Positions 1 to 7,520 are shown, numbered from the stretch's first letter. The stretch is DNA of 22,128 bases from JAKAGE01 sp035541415 (GCA_035541415.1 DATKNI010000034.1:1-22128); one strand, 5' to 3'. A program made the numbers and translations. The notes: generated from the letters alone by a model not told the origin.

Positions 1-788
1 ACGCCATTAAAGAGATCGAGGTTCGGATCGAGGTCGTAGCGCTCGATGTCAAAGATGATTCCATCGCCGTTGTCGGTCGCCATGACGACGGGGATGCCGA
101 GCTTCCGCGCGACAAGGCGCGAACGGATCTTGAGCTCGGGATGGTCCGTGCATTCCACAAATACATCGAGTCCCGTCATGAATTGTTCAAGCCCGTCGAC
201 GGAAATTCCTTCGGTATGGGCCTCGATCTCGGCATACGGGTTGGTTTGATAGATGAGCTGGGCCACCGCTTCGCATTTATTGGTCCCGACATAGGAATAG
301 TCGAGACGAATTCGGTTGAGATTGGAGCCGGAAATCTCATCGGGGTCGGCGATCTTGATGAATTTTGCCCCGCCCATCATGGCGATCGTGAGCGCAGCGT
401 GGCTGCCGACGCTCAATCCGCCGATGCCGACGCGGCAGTTATAAAACTTTTTCTGCTCTTCTTCGGTAATCAGATATTTATTCCGCGCCGTGCGCAATTC
501 CTGGTGCATCTCATCCGGCAAAAAATGCACGAGGGTTTGGTTCCATGGGAAATAGAACCAGACTCCCGCTTCATTGAGCGGCCGTCCGGCGCAATGCTCT
601 TTCTTGAATGCTTCGAATGCTTCGGCATAATTCGGGTTGAACCGGAATTGCGGATTTCTGATGAGAAAAAGTTCTTTGAGAAGCTCCTTTTCGTAATAAT
701 CAACAACCCGGGCCACCGGATATTTTTTTGAAAATGCTTCGACCGACTCCTGCTGCGGGTTATAGATTATTGGCTTTGCAACACCCAT
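1..788 (-). CDS. ThiF/MoeY-like E1-type adenylyltransferase, partial (3' end outside window)
   Basis: 262 codons are visible and the frame is still open at the left edge, so the C-terminus is missing. I place the start at the ATG at 788-786, which overlaps the last 22 nt of the upstream ligase gene. Residues 1-115 are a helical leader. From about 119 an E1/ThiF Rossmann fold follows: GIGGLSVGS nucleotide loop (121-129), DPDEISGSNLNR (148-159) and VECTDHPELKIRSR (211-224). The loop carries one residue more than the usual GxGGxGS. Together with the IPVVMATDNG and IERYDLDP stretches (232-255), this recalls the mycobacterial Rv1355c/MoeY branch, in which a nitroreductase-like domain can follow; whether one follows here cannot be seen. 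ThiF proteins adenylate a C-terminal carboxylate (sulfur-carrier or ubiquitin-like proteins, or peptides); the substrate here is unknown. The overlap implies translational coupling with the ligase. Family call is firm, subfamily is inference. Confidence 0.82.
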   Translation of the reverse strand, partial: MGVAKPIIYNPQQESVEAFSKKYPVARVVDYYEKELLKELFLIRNPQFRFNPNYAEAFEAFKKEHCAGRPLNEAGVWFYFPWNQTLVHFLPDEMHQELRTARNKYLITEEEQKKFYNCRVGIGGLSVGSHAALTIAMMGGAKFIKIADPDEISGSNLNRIRLDYSYVGTNKCEAVAQLIYQTNPYAEIEAHTEGISVDGLEQFMTGLDVFVECTDHPELKIRSRLVARKLGIPVVMATDNGDGIIFDIERYDLDPNLDLFNG

Positions 789-2278
789 TTTTGTTTTATT
801 CCCGGACGGAAATATTTGCCGTCTTCGGCTGGCCAGAAGACCAAGCGCGGCAAGGCGCGATCGCCGAGAAACCGGTGCAACTCCCGGAATTCCGAGTTCA
901 TTTTTTCGAGGCTATCGACAATAGCTCGGATGATAATAGCTTTGGTTTTTCCGGTAATCGTAACGCCGGGAAGAGTTTCCAAATTGATCTGCAGATATTG
1001 GTTCTGATTCTTATCAAACTCCGTCACCATGGCGAATTTTCCGGTCACCAATTTATTCACCGGGACTTGAATGAGCGCGTCGCGGATATGTTCCGGATAG
1101 ATCTGCAGGCCGTACAGCGTCGTTGAAAAATCCGTCCTCTCATAGACGAAAACGAACGGCAATTCATACCGATATTTTTTTAAGCCGTGGCTTGCGATTT
1201 CTTTTTCAAAATCAATATCGCATTCGGCAAGACGCTGTTTGATTTCGGGGAAACTCATGGCTCCGCCGTGATCGCCGATGCCATATCGCACGAGCGGGAC
1301 GGCGCTGTCACCCGTAAGGTAGATCTCCCCTTCCGGCGCTTCGAAGGTGATGAAAAACGGATTGTACTGCGCGAGCGTCGGCGTTTTTGAAATGTTGCCG
1401 AAAATTTTATTGAACGTCGCGCGCGACGGATCGGCATTTGCAAGTCGGCGCACGAGAATCGCGGTCGGCGTTTCAAAACCCATCGCGCCGATATCGGCGC
1501 TCCCGTAAATGTTGATGGTGTCGCGATACGGATTTTTCACTCCGCCAACCTTCACGAGATAATCTCGGAAGTTTTCGGTAAAAGCTTCGGCGGCGAACGA
1601 CAACCGTAAATTCAATTTTTTGAGGTTGACCCCTTGCGATTTTGCACCGTCAAGAATGTCCTTGATGAACGGCGCATATCCAATGAGGATCGTCTGGGAA
1701 AATAACGGTGACAGCCGCTTGAGGGCGCTATAAATTTCTTTTTTATTGATTCCCGGCGTAAGCAATGAAATATGATGGCCTCCGCGCGCAGCGGCCATCT
1801 CGTAGCCTTTATACGTGAGGAGCCCGCCGATCCAAACGCCCATGCCAAAGCACACGATCACGAGAATCGGGCCGTGGTTCTGGGACGCGTTTTGCAAAAA
1901 CATTTCGTGGACGAGCGACCCTTCCCAATCGAGATGCTCCATACGCGGGAAGTAAAAGGGCTCGCCGGTCGAGCCTGAAGTCGACGTGAACACCAACCGC
2001 TTCTTGAGGTCGCCGCCCCACGAAAGTTCGGCGAGCGAATACTGGCGGAGATAATTCTTTTTGGTGATTACGGGGACGGCCTTAAAATCATCGAACGTCC
2101 TCACCTTTTCGTGATTCACGCGATTCTTCTTCAAAAAATCCTTGTACGCCGGGACTTCGATGGCGGCCCGATGGAAAATGCTGAGCGCCCGTTTTTTGCG
2201 CTCGTCTTCCCAAAAAAGCGCTTTCTTCGTCCTTAAAAAGCTCAAAATCTGTTCCGCTGATCGGTCATTCGGAATCAT
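767..2278 (-). CDS. Adenylate-forming acyl ligase, PaaK/LuxE-like
   Basis: 503 residues, close to the usual size of phenylacetate-CoA ligase-like (PaaK) and acyl-protein synthetase (LuxE) enzymes, which activate a carboxylic acid with ATP to an acyl-AMP and pass it to CoA or a protein thiol. The phosphate-binding loop is clear (SGSTGEP, residues 101-107, preceded by VFTST). The ATP/ribose-binding stretch reads GDSAVPLVRYGIGD near residue 330. The domain-hinge region ERTDFSTTLYGLQIYPEHI (about 378-396) aligns with the family motif where the C-terminal lid begins. No signal peptide or membrane segment is seen, so the protein should be cytosolic. The acid and the acceptor cannot be told from sequence. 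It is the promoter-proximal gene of a two-gene unit with the overlapping ThiF-like gene, so the two may act on the same substrate. The start is preceded by a -10 box only 12 nt away and no Shine-Dalgarno. Confidence 0.85.
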   Translation of the reverse strand: MIPNDRSAEQILSFLRTKKALFWEDERKKRALSIFHRAAIEVPAYKDFLKKNRVNHEKVRTFDDFKAVPVITKKNYLRQYSLAELSWGGDLKKRLVFTSTSGSTGEPFYFPRMEHLDWEGSLVHEMFLQNASQNHGPILVIVCFGMGVWIGGLLTYKGYEMAAARGGHHISLLTPGINKKEIYSALKRLSPLFSQTILIGYAPFIKDILDGAKSQGVNLKKLNLRLSFAAEAFTENFRDYLVKVGGVKNPYRDTINIYGSADIGAMGFETPTAILVRRLANADPSRATFNKIFGNISKTPTLAQYNPFFITFEAPEGEIYLTGDSAVPLVRYGIGDHGGAMSFPEIKQRLAECDIDFEKEIASHGLKKYRYELPFVFVYERTDFSTTLYGLQIYPEHIRDALIQVPVNKLVTGKFAMVTEFDKNQNQYLQINLETLPGVTITGKTKAIIIRAIVDSLEKMNSEFRELHRFLGDRALPRLVFWPAEDGKYFRPGIKQKWVLQSQ

Positions 2279-2290
2279 GGTGATATTTCA

Positions 2291-2299
2291 ATTATACCA
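2291..2299 (-). promoter_or_regulatory. Extended -10 promoter of the ligase-ThiF unit
   Basis: On the minus strand TGG-TATAAT is a perfect extended -10. No good -35 is visible at 16-18 bp. The box ends 12 nt before the ATG at 2278, predicting a 5' leader of only about 5-6 nt without a Shine-Dalgarno. The upstream terminator of the M19-like gene lies directly next to it. Confidence 0.6.
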
Positions 2300-2310
2300 T
2301 TCAGACAAAG

Positions 2311-2341
2311 AAAAACCGGCGCTTTCGGTTGAAAGCGCCGG
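2311..2341 (-). terminator. Intrinsic terminator of the M19-like gene
   Basis: On the minus strand an 11-bp perfect GC-rich stem (CCGGCGCTTTC / GAAAGCGCCGG, loop AACC, 2341-2316) is followed immediately by TTTTTCTTT. It begins about 20 nt after the stop at 2362 and separates the M19-like gene from the ligase promoter. Confidence 0.9.
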
Positions 2342-2361
2342 CGGGTAGGATGTCACGGAAG

Positions 2362-3351
2362 CTATAGAGCTTCCGTGACAAATTCGATGAGATTCTCTCC
2401 GGTAACCCATGCAACGGATGCGCTATCGAGCCCATGTTCGTAGAGCTCATTCGCAATCCAGCCCATCTTGCTTTCCGAATTGAGCTCGGCAGGCTGGTCG
2501 GGAAATCGCGCCCCGATCTTGCCGTCGGGATCGAGTTTGCTCTTCATGGTGTTGAAGATTGCTTGCTGTTCTTCACGATCGAGCGTTTTATAAACGCCGT
2601 CGGTGCCGATCGTGAGATGTTCAGCTCCGACGAGTTCTTTGGCGTGCATGAAATGCCGCAGGAATGGAGCAAGTGAATCATCGTTCTCGTCCAGGATAAA
2701 TGTGAGCGTTGGTATGCCCACAAATCCACCGAGACCGGCGATTCTTTTAATGGTGTCGTCCGGCAAATTTCGCTCATGCGGATACACGGCTTTGCATCCA
2801 GAATGAGTCGCGACCACGTTGAGATCGAGGCCGTTTCTTGTCATCTGTTCCACAAAATCCAGGGCCTCGCGGGCAGTCCGTTCGCCGGCGTGCGAGAGAT
2901 CAAGCACCATGCCCGCTTTTGCAAGCATTATCATGAACATCCTGCCGTGTTCAGTCAGTGACGCATCCGGCGCGAGAAATCCTCCGCCGAACGAATTTTC
3001 ATCCTGATAGGCGAGCCCCATAAAGAGGACTCCCAAGCGGCGCAGAAATTCCAACTGTTCGAGTGTTGCATCTTCGGGCGGCTGCTGCAGCCCTCCAATG
3101 ATTTTGAGTCCGGGCTGCGCCACGTCGTCTGCCGAGTGTACCATGCGAATATATTTCTCATGGGCAATGACGCCCAGGAACCATACGAGCTCCTTCCCCA
3201 AATTTTCCATTTTCTTCATCGGAGGTATCGGTGGAGCAACCGTTACATGGCAAAGTTCGAGGGGAACATTATGATTCGCGGCAGTGAGCGGATCGTGCGA
3301 CATGAGCTCCTTTTGCGAAAAAAGAAACCCAAGCGAATCGGCATATCGCAT
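2362..3351 (-). CDS. Peptidase family M19 (membrane dipeptidase)-like protein, metal site degenerate
   Basis: 329 residues with the middle and C-terminal fold of family M19 zinc dipeptidases: a DLSHAGERT segment, THSGCKAVYPHERNLPDD with its conserved histidine, a GLGGFVGIPT strand and a GTDG motif. Several metal ligands are missing. The N-terminal HxD pair is absent. The usual EGG glutamate is replaced in KIIGGLQQ. The LTHN histidine is replaced by tyrosine in GLAYQDENSF. The start is well supported: an in-frame TAA lies 11 codons upstream of the ATG, and GGAGAAGGA sits 7 nt before it, so the short N-terminus is not a mis-called start. Active M19 enzymes cleave dipeptides and some beta-lactams; this one is more likely a non-catalytic or altered-function homologue (inference). 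No signal peptide is visible. It is monocistronic, with its own consensus promoter and a strong terminator. Confidence 0.8.
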   Translation of the reverse strand: MRYADSLGFLFSQKELMSHDPLTAANHNVPLELCHVTVAPPIPPMKKMENLGKELVWFLGVIAHEKYIRMVHSADDVAQPGLKIIGGLQQPPEDATLEQLEFLRRLGVLFMGLAYQDENSFGGGFLAPDASLTEHGRMFMIMLAKAGMVLDLSHAGERTAREALDFVEQMTRNGLDLNVVATHSGCKAVYPHERNLPDDTIKRIAGLGGFVGIPTLTFILDENDDSLAPFLRHFMHAKELVGAEHLTIGTDGVYKTLDREEQQAIFNTMKSKLDPDGKIGARFPDQPAELNSESKMGWIANELYEHGLDSASVAWVTGENLIEFVTEAL

Positions 3352-3407
3352 AAAACCATCCTTCTCCGGGATAACCGGTTTTTAAAGTGACAACAAAATC
3401 TGCCTAT

Positions 3408-3436
3408 ATTATATAAAATATAGTCACAATTGTCAA
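3408..3436 (-). promoter_or_regulatory. Consensus sigma70-type promoter of the M19-like gene
   Basis: On the minus strand a perfect TTGACA (3436-3431), 17-bp spacer and perfect TATAAT (3413-3408). The expected transcript starts near 3401, giving a leader of about 50 nt that contains the GGAGAAGGA ribosome-binding site. A small palindrome (CTATATT / AATATAG) surrounds the -10 box and could be an operator, though AT-rich promoters often show this by chance. Confidence 0.88.
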
Positions 3437-3445
3437 TTTGCACGC

Positions 3446-4360
3446 TTACCGCCTATTTACATAGGAAAGCCAGCTCGTATACCGCGCCAGCCTGCCGTGC
3501 GTGGCGTCGTTATATGCGGTTTGGATTTTTGCCGTCACAAAACCCATGCCGCCTTTCCCGATGTTCCGTCCGTCGATTTTTCCGATCGGCGCCACTTCGG
3601 CGGCGGTGCCGGAAAAAAATGCTTCATCGGCAGTCGTGAGATCTTTTTGGGTGATTTTTTTGATCGCCGTCGGAATGCCAAGATGTCGCGCAATCAGAAG
3701 CACGCTCGCACGGGTGATGCCCGGCAAAATTGACGGCGAATTCGGCGTGATGAGTTTCCCCCGCTTTACGATGAAAATATTTTCTCCGGGCCCCTCGGCA
3801 ACGTTGCCCTCATGGTCGAGCAAAATTGATTCATGATATCCCCGCTTCCGCGCGTCGAGCGTGGCGAGAATCGACGTCGCATAATAGCCCCCGATTTTTG
3901 CGCCGGGGACGACCGACTGCGGATGAAAACGGATGTAGGGCGAAATGGTCGCCGAAAGTACGGCGTGCTCGCCGAGATAAGCGCCCCACGGCCATGCGGC
4001 AATGGCAACATGGATCTTCGCGCCGCGCGGCATGAGGGCCATCTGCCCCTCGCCATACCAGACAATCGGACGGATGTAGCATGAGGCCAGCTTGTTTGCG
4101 GCAACCGTTTTGAGAATTGCTTTTGCGATTTCCGATTTGGAATAAGAAATCGTCATGCCGAGCGAGCGGGCTGACGCAAACAAACGGTCGACATGGTCTT
4201 TCAACCGGAACACGGCCGTACCGCGGTCGGTTTCGTATGCCCGAATCCCCTCAAAGACCCCGCCGCCGTAATGCAGGGCGTGCGTAAGCACGTGCACCCT
4301 GGCATCTTTCGACTTCACCAATTTCCCGTCAAACCAAATGATCGCCTTTTGATTATTCAT
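3446..4360 (-). CDS. ilvE: Branched-chain amino acid aminotransferase (PLP fold type IV)
   Basis: 304 residues, the normal length for bacterial IlvE, which transfers an amino group between glutamate and the 2-oxo acids of leucine, isoleucine and valine. Class IV features appear in order: HALHYGGGVFEGIRAY (27-42) near the N-terminus, the PLP-binding lysine at about residue 155 in VPGAKIGGYY, EGPGENIFIVKRG (189-201), and a FFSGTAAEV loop that contacts the cofactor phosphate. It starts 8 nt after the stop of the response-regulator gene with no separate promoter or Shine-Dalgarno, so it is probably co-transcribed and translationally coupled. No terminator is visible after it; only about 10 nt separate its stop from the next promoter. 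D-amino acid and 4-amino-4-deoxychorismate enzymes share the fold, but the motif set and length favour IlvE. Confidence 0.92.
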   Translation of the reverse strand: MNNQKAIIWFDGKLVKSKDARVHVLTHALHYGGGVFEGIRAYETDRGTAVFRLKDHVDRLFASARSLGMTISYSKSEIAKAILKTVAANKLASCYIRPIVWYGEGQMALMPRGAKIHVAIAAWPWGAYLGEHAVLSATISPYIRFHPQSVVPGAKIGGYYATSILATLDARKRGYHESILLDHEGNVAEGPGENIFIVKRGKLITPNSPSILPGITRASVLLIARHLGIPTAIKKITQKDLTTADEAFFSGTAAEVAPIGKIDGRNIGKGGMGFVTAKIQTAYNDATHGRLARYTSWLSYVNRR

Positions 4361-4368
4361 AGTTCGAC

Positions 4369-4782
4369 TTATTTCATCCGCGAATGTTTTTCCTTTACCA
4401 TCGTTGCCACGCGGGAAGCAAACGTCGGAATGTCATCCGTCTTGCTAAAAAATATTACTCGGCCAAAAAGCGCGCGGATTGCCTCGTGATTGTGGCGCGC
4501 CTCGCTCCATGGGTCGCGGAGGCTCGTGAAAAAAGCGAAAGGAATTTCTTTTGTTTTTGCGTTCTGATGCAGTTCGAGCGCAAGCTCCCACCCGTTCGGG
4601 CCGGGCGGCATGAAAATATCGCTCAGGATGAAGTTCGGCAGGACTTCAAGCGCTTTCTCAAATCCCTCGATGGCTCCTTTGGCGCGCACCGTTGCAAATT
4701 GTTCGGCAGCAAGCTGAGTCTCGGCGATGTCGAGAAATGCGTCTTCGTCGTCGACGAGCAGGATGACAGGCCTGGATTCCAT
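4369..4782 (-). CDS. Stand-alone response-regulator receiver protein
   Basis: 137 residues consisting of one CheY-like receiver domain and nothing else. The acidic pocket is DDED (11-14), the phospho-acceptor is Asp55 in LSDIFMPPGPNGWE, the switch residues are Thr86/Ser87 in FFTS, and the conserved lysine is Lys114 in FFSKTDD. There is no DNA-binding or enzymatic output domain, so it should act by protein-protein contact or as a phosphate relay. No histidine kinase lies in the window. It is first in a two-gene unit with ilvE. The ATG follows a TATACT box by 7 nt, so its mRNA is probably leaderless. The family is certain; partner and output are unknown. Confidence 0.9.
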   Translation of the reverse strand: MESRPVILLVDDEDAFLDIAETQLAAEQFATVRAKGAIEGFEKALEVLPNFILSDIFMPPGPNGWELALELHQNAKTKEIPFAFFTSLRDPWSEARHNHEAIRALFGRVIFFSKTDDIPTFASRVATMVKEKHSRMK

Positions 4783-4789
4783 TTGTTTC

Positions 4790-4798
4790 AGTATAACA
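4790..4798 (-). promoter_or_regulatory. Extended -10 promoter of the response regulator-ilvE unit
   Basis: TGT-TATACT on the minus strand, ending 7 nt before the ATG at 4782. The predicted transcription start coincides with the start codon. No convincing -35 element is present. Confidence 0.55.
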
Positions 4799-4869
4799 AT
4801 TCCGGCTCAACGACCGTATTTTTATCCGCAAAGGTCGGTAATCAAAACATAATCGATCATCAATCATCA

Positions 4870-5022
4870 ATGCTCGTAACCATCGCAGTCATCTTGCTCA
4901 TCTTATGGATCTTGGGACTCGTGACCTCCTATACGATCGGCGGGTTCATTTATGTTTTGCTTGTTGCCGCCATCATCCTCTTCCTCATCCGCATCATCCG
5001 CGGCGAAAATCCAGCCAAGTAA
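4870..5022 (+). CDS. Small membrane protein, lmo0937/DUF5670 type
   Basis: 50 residues with two hydrophobic helices, about 2-20 and 24-43, around a SYTIGG turn, ending in a basic tail (RIIRGENPAK). The pattern of IAVILLILWILGLVTSY, then GGF, then a second helix ending in an arginine matches the lmo0937 family of about 50-residue membrane proteins. Function is unknown. I take the ATG at 4870 as start because the family begins exactly there; the frame is open further upstream, but that part is antisense to the response-regulator gene. No Shine-Dalgarno is seen. A CATAAT box at 4849-4854 could be its -10. It is convergent with typA. Confidence 0.8.
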   Translation: MLVTIAVILLILWILGLVTSYTIGGFIYVLLVAAIILFLIRIIRGENPAK

Positions 5023-5040
5023 TGCAACAATCATCCGTGC

Positions 5041-5068
5041 AAACAAAACGGCCGCCATCAGGCGGCCG
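5041..5068 (-). terminator. Intrinsic terminator of typA formed by its last codons
   Basis: On the minus strand an 8-bp perfect stem (CGGCCGCC / GGCGGCCG, 5068-5049) has the tetraloop TGAT, and TTTTGTTT follows. The upstream arm is made of the final alanine codons of typA, and its TGA stop lies in the loop. It may also slow the convergent small-protein transcript, whose side carries a TTTT a few bases beyond the stem. Confidence 0.85.
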
Positions 5069-6896
5069 CAACGGTTTTATTCGCTTTCTTGCGGTCGTTG
5101 TCGGTAAGGAATTTCTTCCGGATCCGGATGCTTTGCGGCGTGACCTCGACGAGTTCATCGTCGCCGATATAATCGAGAGCATCCTCGAGCGATAACGTGA
5201 GCGGCGTTTCCAGCTGGTCGGCCAGGCCTTCGTTCTTGGCGCGGAAATTCGTAAGCTGTTTTTCCCGCGCGACATGCACCATGATGTCGCCGTCTTTTGC
5301 GTTCTCGCCCACCACCATGCCTTCATAGACGTCAACGCCGGGCCCGATGAATAACGTGCCGCGTCCTTGCGCGGTCACGAGGCCGTAGTTATTCGACTTG
5401 CCGGCTTGCGTGGCAACGATCGAGCCGTGCGGGATCGCCGTGATCTCGCCTTTGTAGGGTTCATAGCCGAGGAAAATACTGTTCATGATGCCCGTGCCTT
5501 TCGTCGCCGTGAGGAATTTATTGCGGATGCCGATGAGGCCGCGCGTCGGCACCTCAAAATCCATGAAAGCGATTTTCTTGTCGTCAACGTTCATATTCTT
5601 CATCATACCGAGGCGCTTGCCGAGCATTTCAATGATCGTGCCGGAATAGGTTTCAGGAACTTCAATCGAAACGAGCTCCATCGGCTCGAGCTTCTGTCCG
5701 TTCTCCTCTTTGAAAATGACCTGCGGTTTTGAAACTTCGACTTCGTACCCTTCGCGGCGCATTTTTTCGATAAGAATCGCGAGGTGAAGTTCGCCGCGCC
5801 CGGCGACTACCCATTTATCGGTCGTGTCGGTTGGCGTCACCTTGAGGGCGACGTCGGTTTCAAGCTCGTGCTCCAGCCGCTCCCGCAGGTTGCGCGAGGT
5901 GGTGAATTTGCCTTCGCGGCCGCGGAACGGCGAAGTGTTCACGGCAAAGGTCATCTTGATCGTGGGCTCGTCGATATGGATCGTCGGCAGCGGTTTTGGG
6001 TTTTCGGGGTCGGTGATCGTTTCGCCGATCGTGATGTCCGGAATGCCGGCAATCGCAACGATGTCCCCCGCGTTCGCTTCTTCGACATCGATGCGGCTCA
6101 AGCCGTCGAAGAGCATCACGGACGTGAGCTGCTCCTTTTTGATTTTGCCGTCGCGATCAATGTGCGCCACCGTTGCATTTTTTTTGAGCGTTCCGGAGTA
6201 AAGGCGGCCCACGGCGATTTTGCCTTTGTAGTTGTCATACGCGAGATTCACCGTGAGCATCTGGAGGACGTTCGAATCAGATCCGTCTTCGTTTTTTGCC
6301 ATTTTCGGCGGCGGAATATATTTGATGATGGTTTGGAAAATCGGCTCGATGTCTTTCATCGCGGCAAGGTTCTTGTCGTGGCCGGCTTTGCCGTCGCGGG
6401 CGGCGGCGTAGATCACCGGGAACTCGATCTGCTCCTCGGTGGCGTCGAGTTCAAAAAAAAGATCGTACGTTGCATTGAGTGCCCATTCGGGACGCGCATC
6501 CGGCTTATCAATCTTGTTCACGACCACGATCACTTTATGGCCGGCCTGGATTGCCTTGCGCAAAACGAACTTCGTCTGCGGCATGGGACCTTCTTTGGCG
6601 TCGATCAAGAGCAAGACGCCGTCTACCATGCGCATGATGCGTTCCACCTCGCCGCCAAAGTCGGCGTGGCCGGGCGTGTCGACGATGTTGATCTTCGTTT
6701 CTTTGTACATCACCGAAGCATTTTTCGAAAAAATCGTAATGCCGCGCTCGCGTTCGAGTTCGTTTGAGTCCATGATGAGCTCGTTGTCGGCGCCGGTTTT
6801 CAGCTTAAAACCGACCGACTGCTTCAAGAGCGCGTCGACGAGCGTCGTTTTCCCGTGGTCAACGTGGGCAATGATGGCGATGTTGCGGATATCCAT
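5058..6896 (-). CDS. typA: Ribosome-associated translational GTPase TypA/BipA
   Basis: 612 residues, the family norm (about 610). TypA/BipA binds the ribosome in the EF-G site and supports 50S assembly and growth under stress. The GTPase domain has AHVDHGKTTL (G1, residues 10-19), a switch I with RGITIF, DTPGHADFGGEVERI (G3) and VVNKIDKPDA (G4). EF-G-like domains follow with GRGELHLAILIEKMRREG and the MDFEVPTRGLIGIR stretch. The C-terminal TypA-specific part contains GRGTLFIGPGVDVYEGMVVGE and LTLSLEDALDYIGDDELVEVTPQSIRIRK, split here by ordinary sequence. The start follows the family exactly (MDIRNIAIIAHVDHGKTT). A good promoter lies about 58 nt upstream, and the mRNA leader has no obvious Shine-Dalgarno. 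The gene ends inside its own terminator hairpin. Confidence 0.97.
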   Translation of the reverse strand: MDIRNIAIIAHVDHGKTTLVDALLKQSVGFKLKTGADNELIMDSNELERERGITIFSKNASVMYKETKINIVDTPGHADFGGEVERIMRMVDGVLLLIDAKEGPMPQTKFVLRKAIQAGHKVIVVVNKIDKPDARPEWALNATYDLFFELDATEEQIEFPVIYAAARDGKAGHDKNLAAMKDIEPIFQTIIKYIPPPKMAKNEDGSDSNVLQMLTVNLAYDNYKGKIAVGRLYSGTLKKNATVAHIDRDGKIKKEQLTSVMLFDGLSRIDVEEANAGDIVAIAGIPDITIGETITDPENPKPLPTIHIDEPTIKMTFAVNTSPFRGREGKFTTSRNLRERLEHELETDVALKVTPTDTTDKWVVAGRGELHLAILIEKMRREGYEVEVSKPQVIFKEENGQKLEPMELVSIEVPETYSGTIIEMLGKRLGMMKNMNVDDKKIAFMDFEVPTRGLIGIRNKFLTATKGTGIMNSIFLGYEPYKGEITAIPHGSIVATQAGKSNNYGLVTAQGRGTLFIGPGVDVYEGMVVGENAKDGDIMVHVAREKQLTNFRAKNEGLADQLETPLTLSLEDALDYIGDDELVEVTPQSIRIRKKFLTDNDRKKANKTVAAA

Positions 6897-6953
6897 GGTT
6901 TATTCAATAAAATCCGCGCCTGTGACGGCACGGCGGCTTCGCTGTTGTTGATT

Positions 6954-6982
6954 ATTATATTAAATTTCCATTAAATAGGCAA
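6954..6982 (-). promoter_or_regulatory. typA promoter
   Basis: On the minus strand TTGCCT (6982-6977), a 17-bp spacer and TATAAT (6959-6954). The predicted leader is about 50 nt. It is back-to-back with the peroxiredoxin promoter; the two -35 boxes are only 4 bp apart. Confidence 0.8.
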
Positions 6983-6986
6983 GGCG

Positions 6987-7014
6987 TTGCTTTTGCCCGG
7001 CAAGCGGCCATAAT
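6987..7014 (+). promoter_or_regulatory. Peroxiredoxin promoter
   Basis: TTGCTT (6987-6992), a 16-bp spacer and CATAAT (7009-7014), ending 8 nt before the ATG at 7023. The transcript would start within about two bases of the start codon, and no Shine-Dalgarno is seen. Confidence 0.6.
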
Positions 7015-7022
7015 AAAGGCGC

Positions 7023-7499
7023 ATGGAGGAATTACATCTTGAACTGGGTGCCAAAGCTCCGGAATTTACCTTGCCCGACCAGGACGGGAATAACCATTCC
7101 CTTTCGGATTACCGCGGCGCATGGGTGCTTCTCTATTTTTATCCGAAAGACGATACGCCGGGATGCACCAAAGAAGCGTGCTTAATCCGCGACGCATTCC
7201 CTCACTTTGAAAAATTAAACGCGGTTGTCCTCGGGGTGAGCGTTGATTCCGTCGCAAGCCACAAAAAGTTCGCGCAGAAATACAACCTGCCGTTCACCTT
7301 GCTTGCCGATGAGCATAAGAAGGTGGTGAACCTCTACAAAGTTTGGGCAAAAAAACAGTTCATGGGCAACGAATACGACGGCACGCTCCGCACGTCATTC
7401 CTCATTGATCCCGAAGGCGATATTGCAAAAATCTACCACGACGTCCAGCCCACAAAGCACGCAGCGGAAGTATTGCGCGACCTCGAAGAAACGTATTAG
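7023..7499 (+). CDS. bcp: Thioredoxin-dependent peroxiredoxin, BCP/PrxQ type
   Basis: 158 residues, the normal size of bacterioferritin comigratory protein. These enzymes reduce hydrogen peroxide and organic peroxides with electrons from thioredoxin. The peroxidatic cysteine is Cys48 in FYPKDDTPGCTKEAC, and the resolving cysteine is Cys53, five residues on, as in the PrxQ atypical 2-Cys arrangement. The thioredoxin-fold ending RTSFLIDPEGDI carries the conserved active-site arginine. The protein is cytosolic with no signal peptide. It is monocistronic and diverges from typA; 21 nt separate its stop from the convergent acetyltransferase, with no clear terminator between them. Confidence 0.96.
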   Translation: MEELHLELGAKAPEFTLPDQDGNNHSLSDYRGAWVLLYFYPKDDTPGCTKEACLIRDAFPHFEKLNAVVLGVSVDSVASHKKFAQKYNLPFTLLADEHKKVVNLYKVWAKKQFMGNEYDGTLRTSFLIDPEGDIAKIYHDVQPTKHAAEVLRDLEETY

Positions 7500-7520
7500 T
7501 CCAAAGCCCGCCCCATTCGA

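Noticed and set aside
141..731. Long plus-strand reading frame opposite the ThiF-like gene
   Set aside because: The minus-strand frame has clear E1-family motifs; the plus frame has none and is the antisense shadow of a GC-rich gene.
5784..6767. Long plus-strand open frame opposite typA (327 codons)
   Set aside because: Its sequence is dominated by Arg/His/Phe/Val as expected from the antisense of a GC-rich gene, with no recognisable domain or ribosome-binding site.
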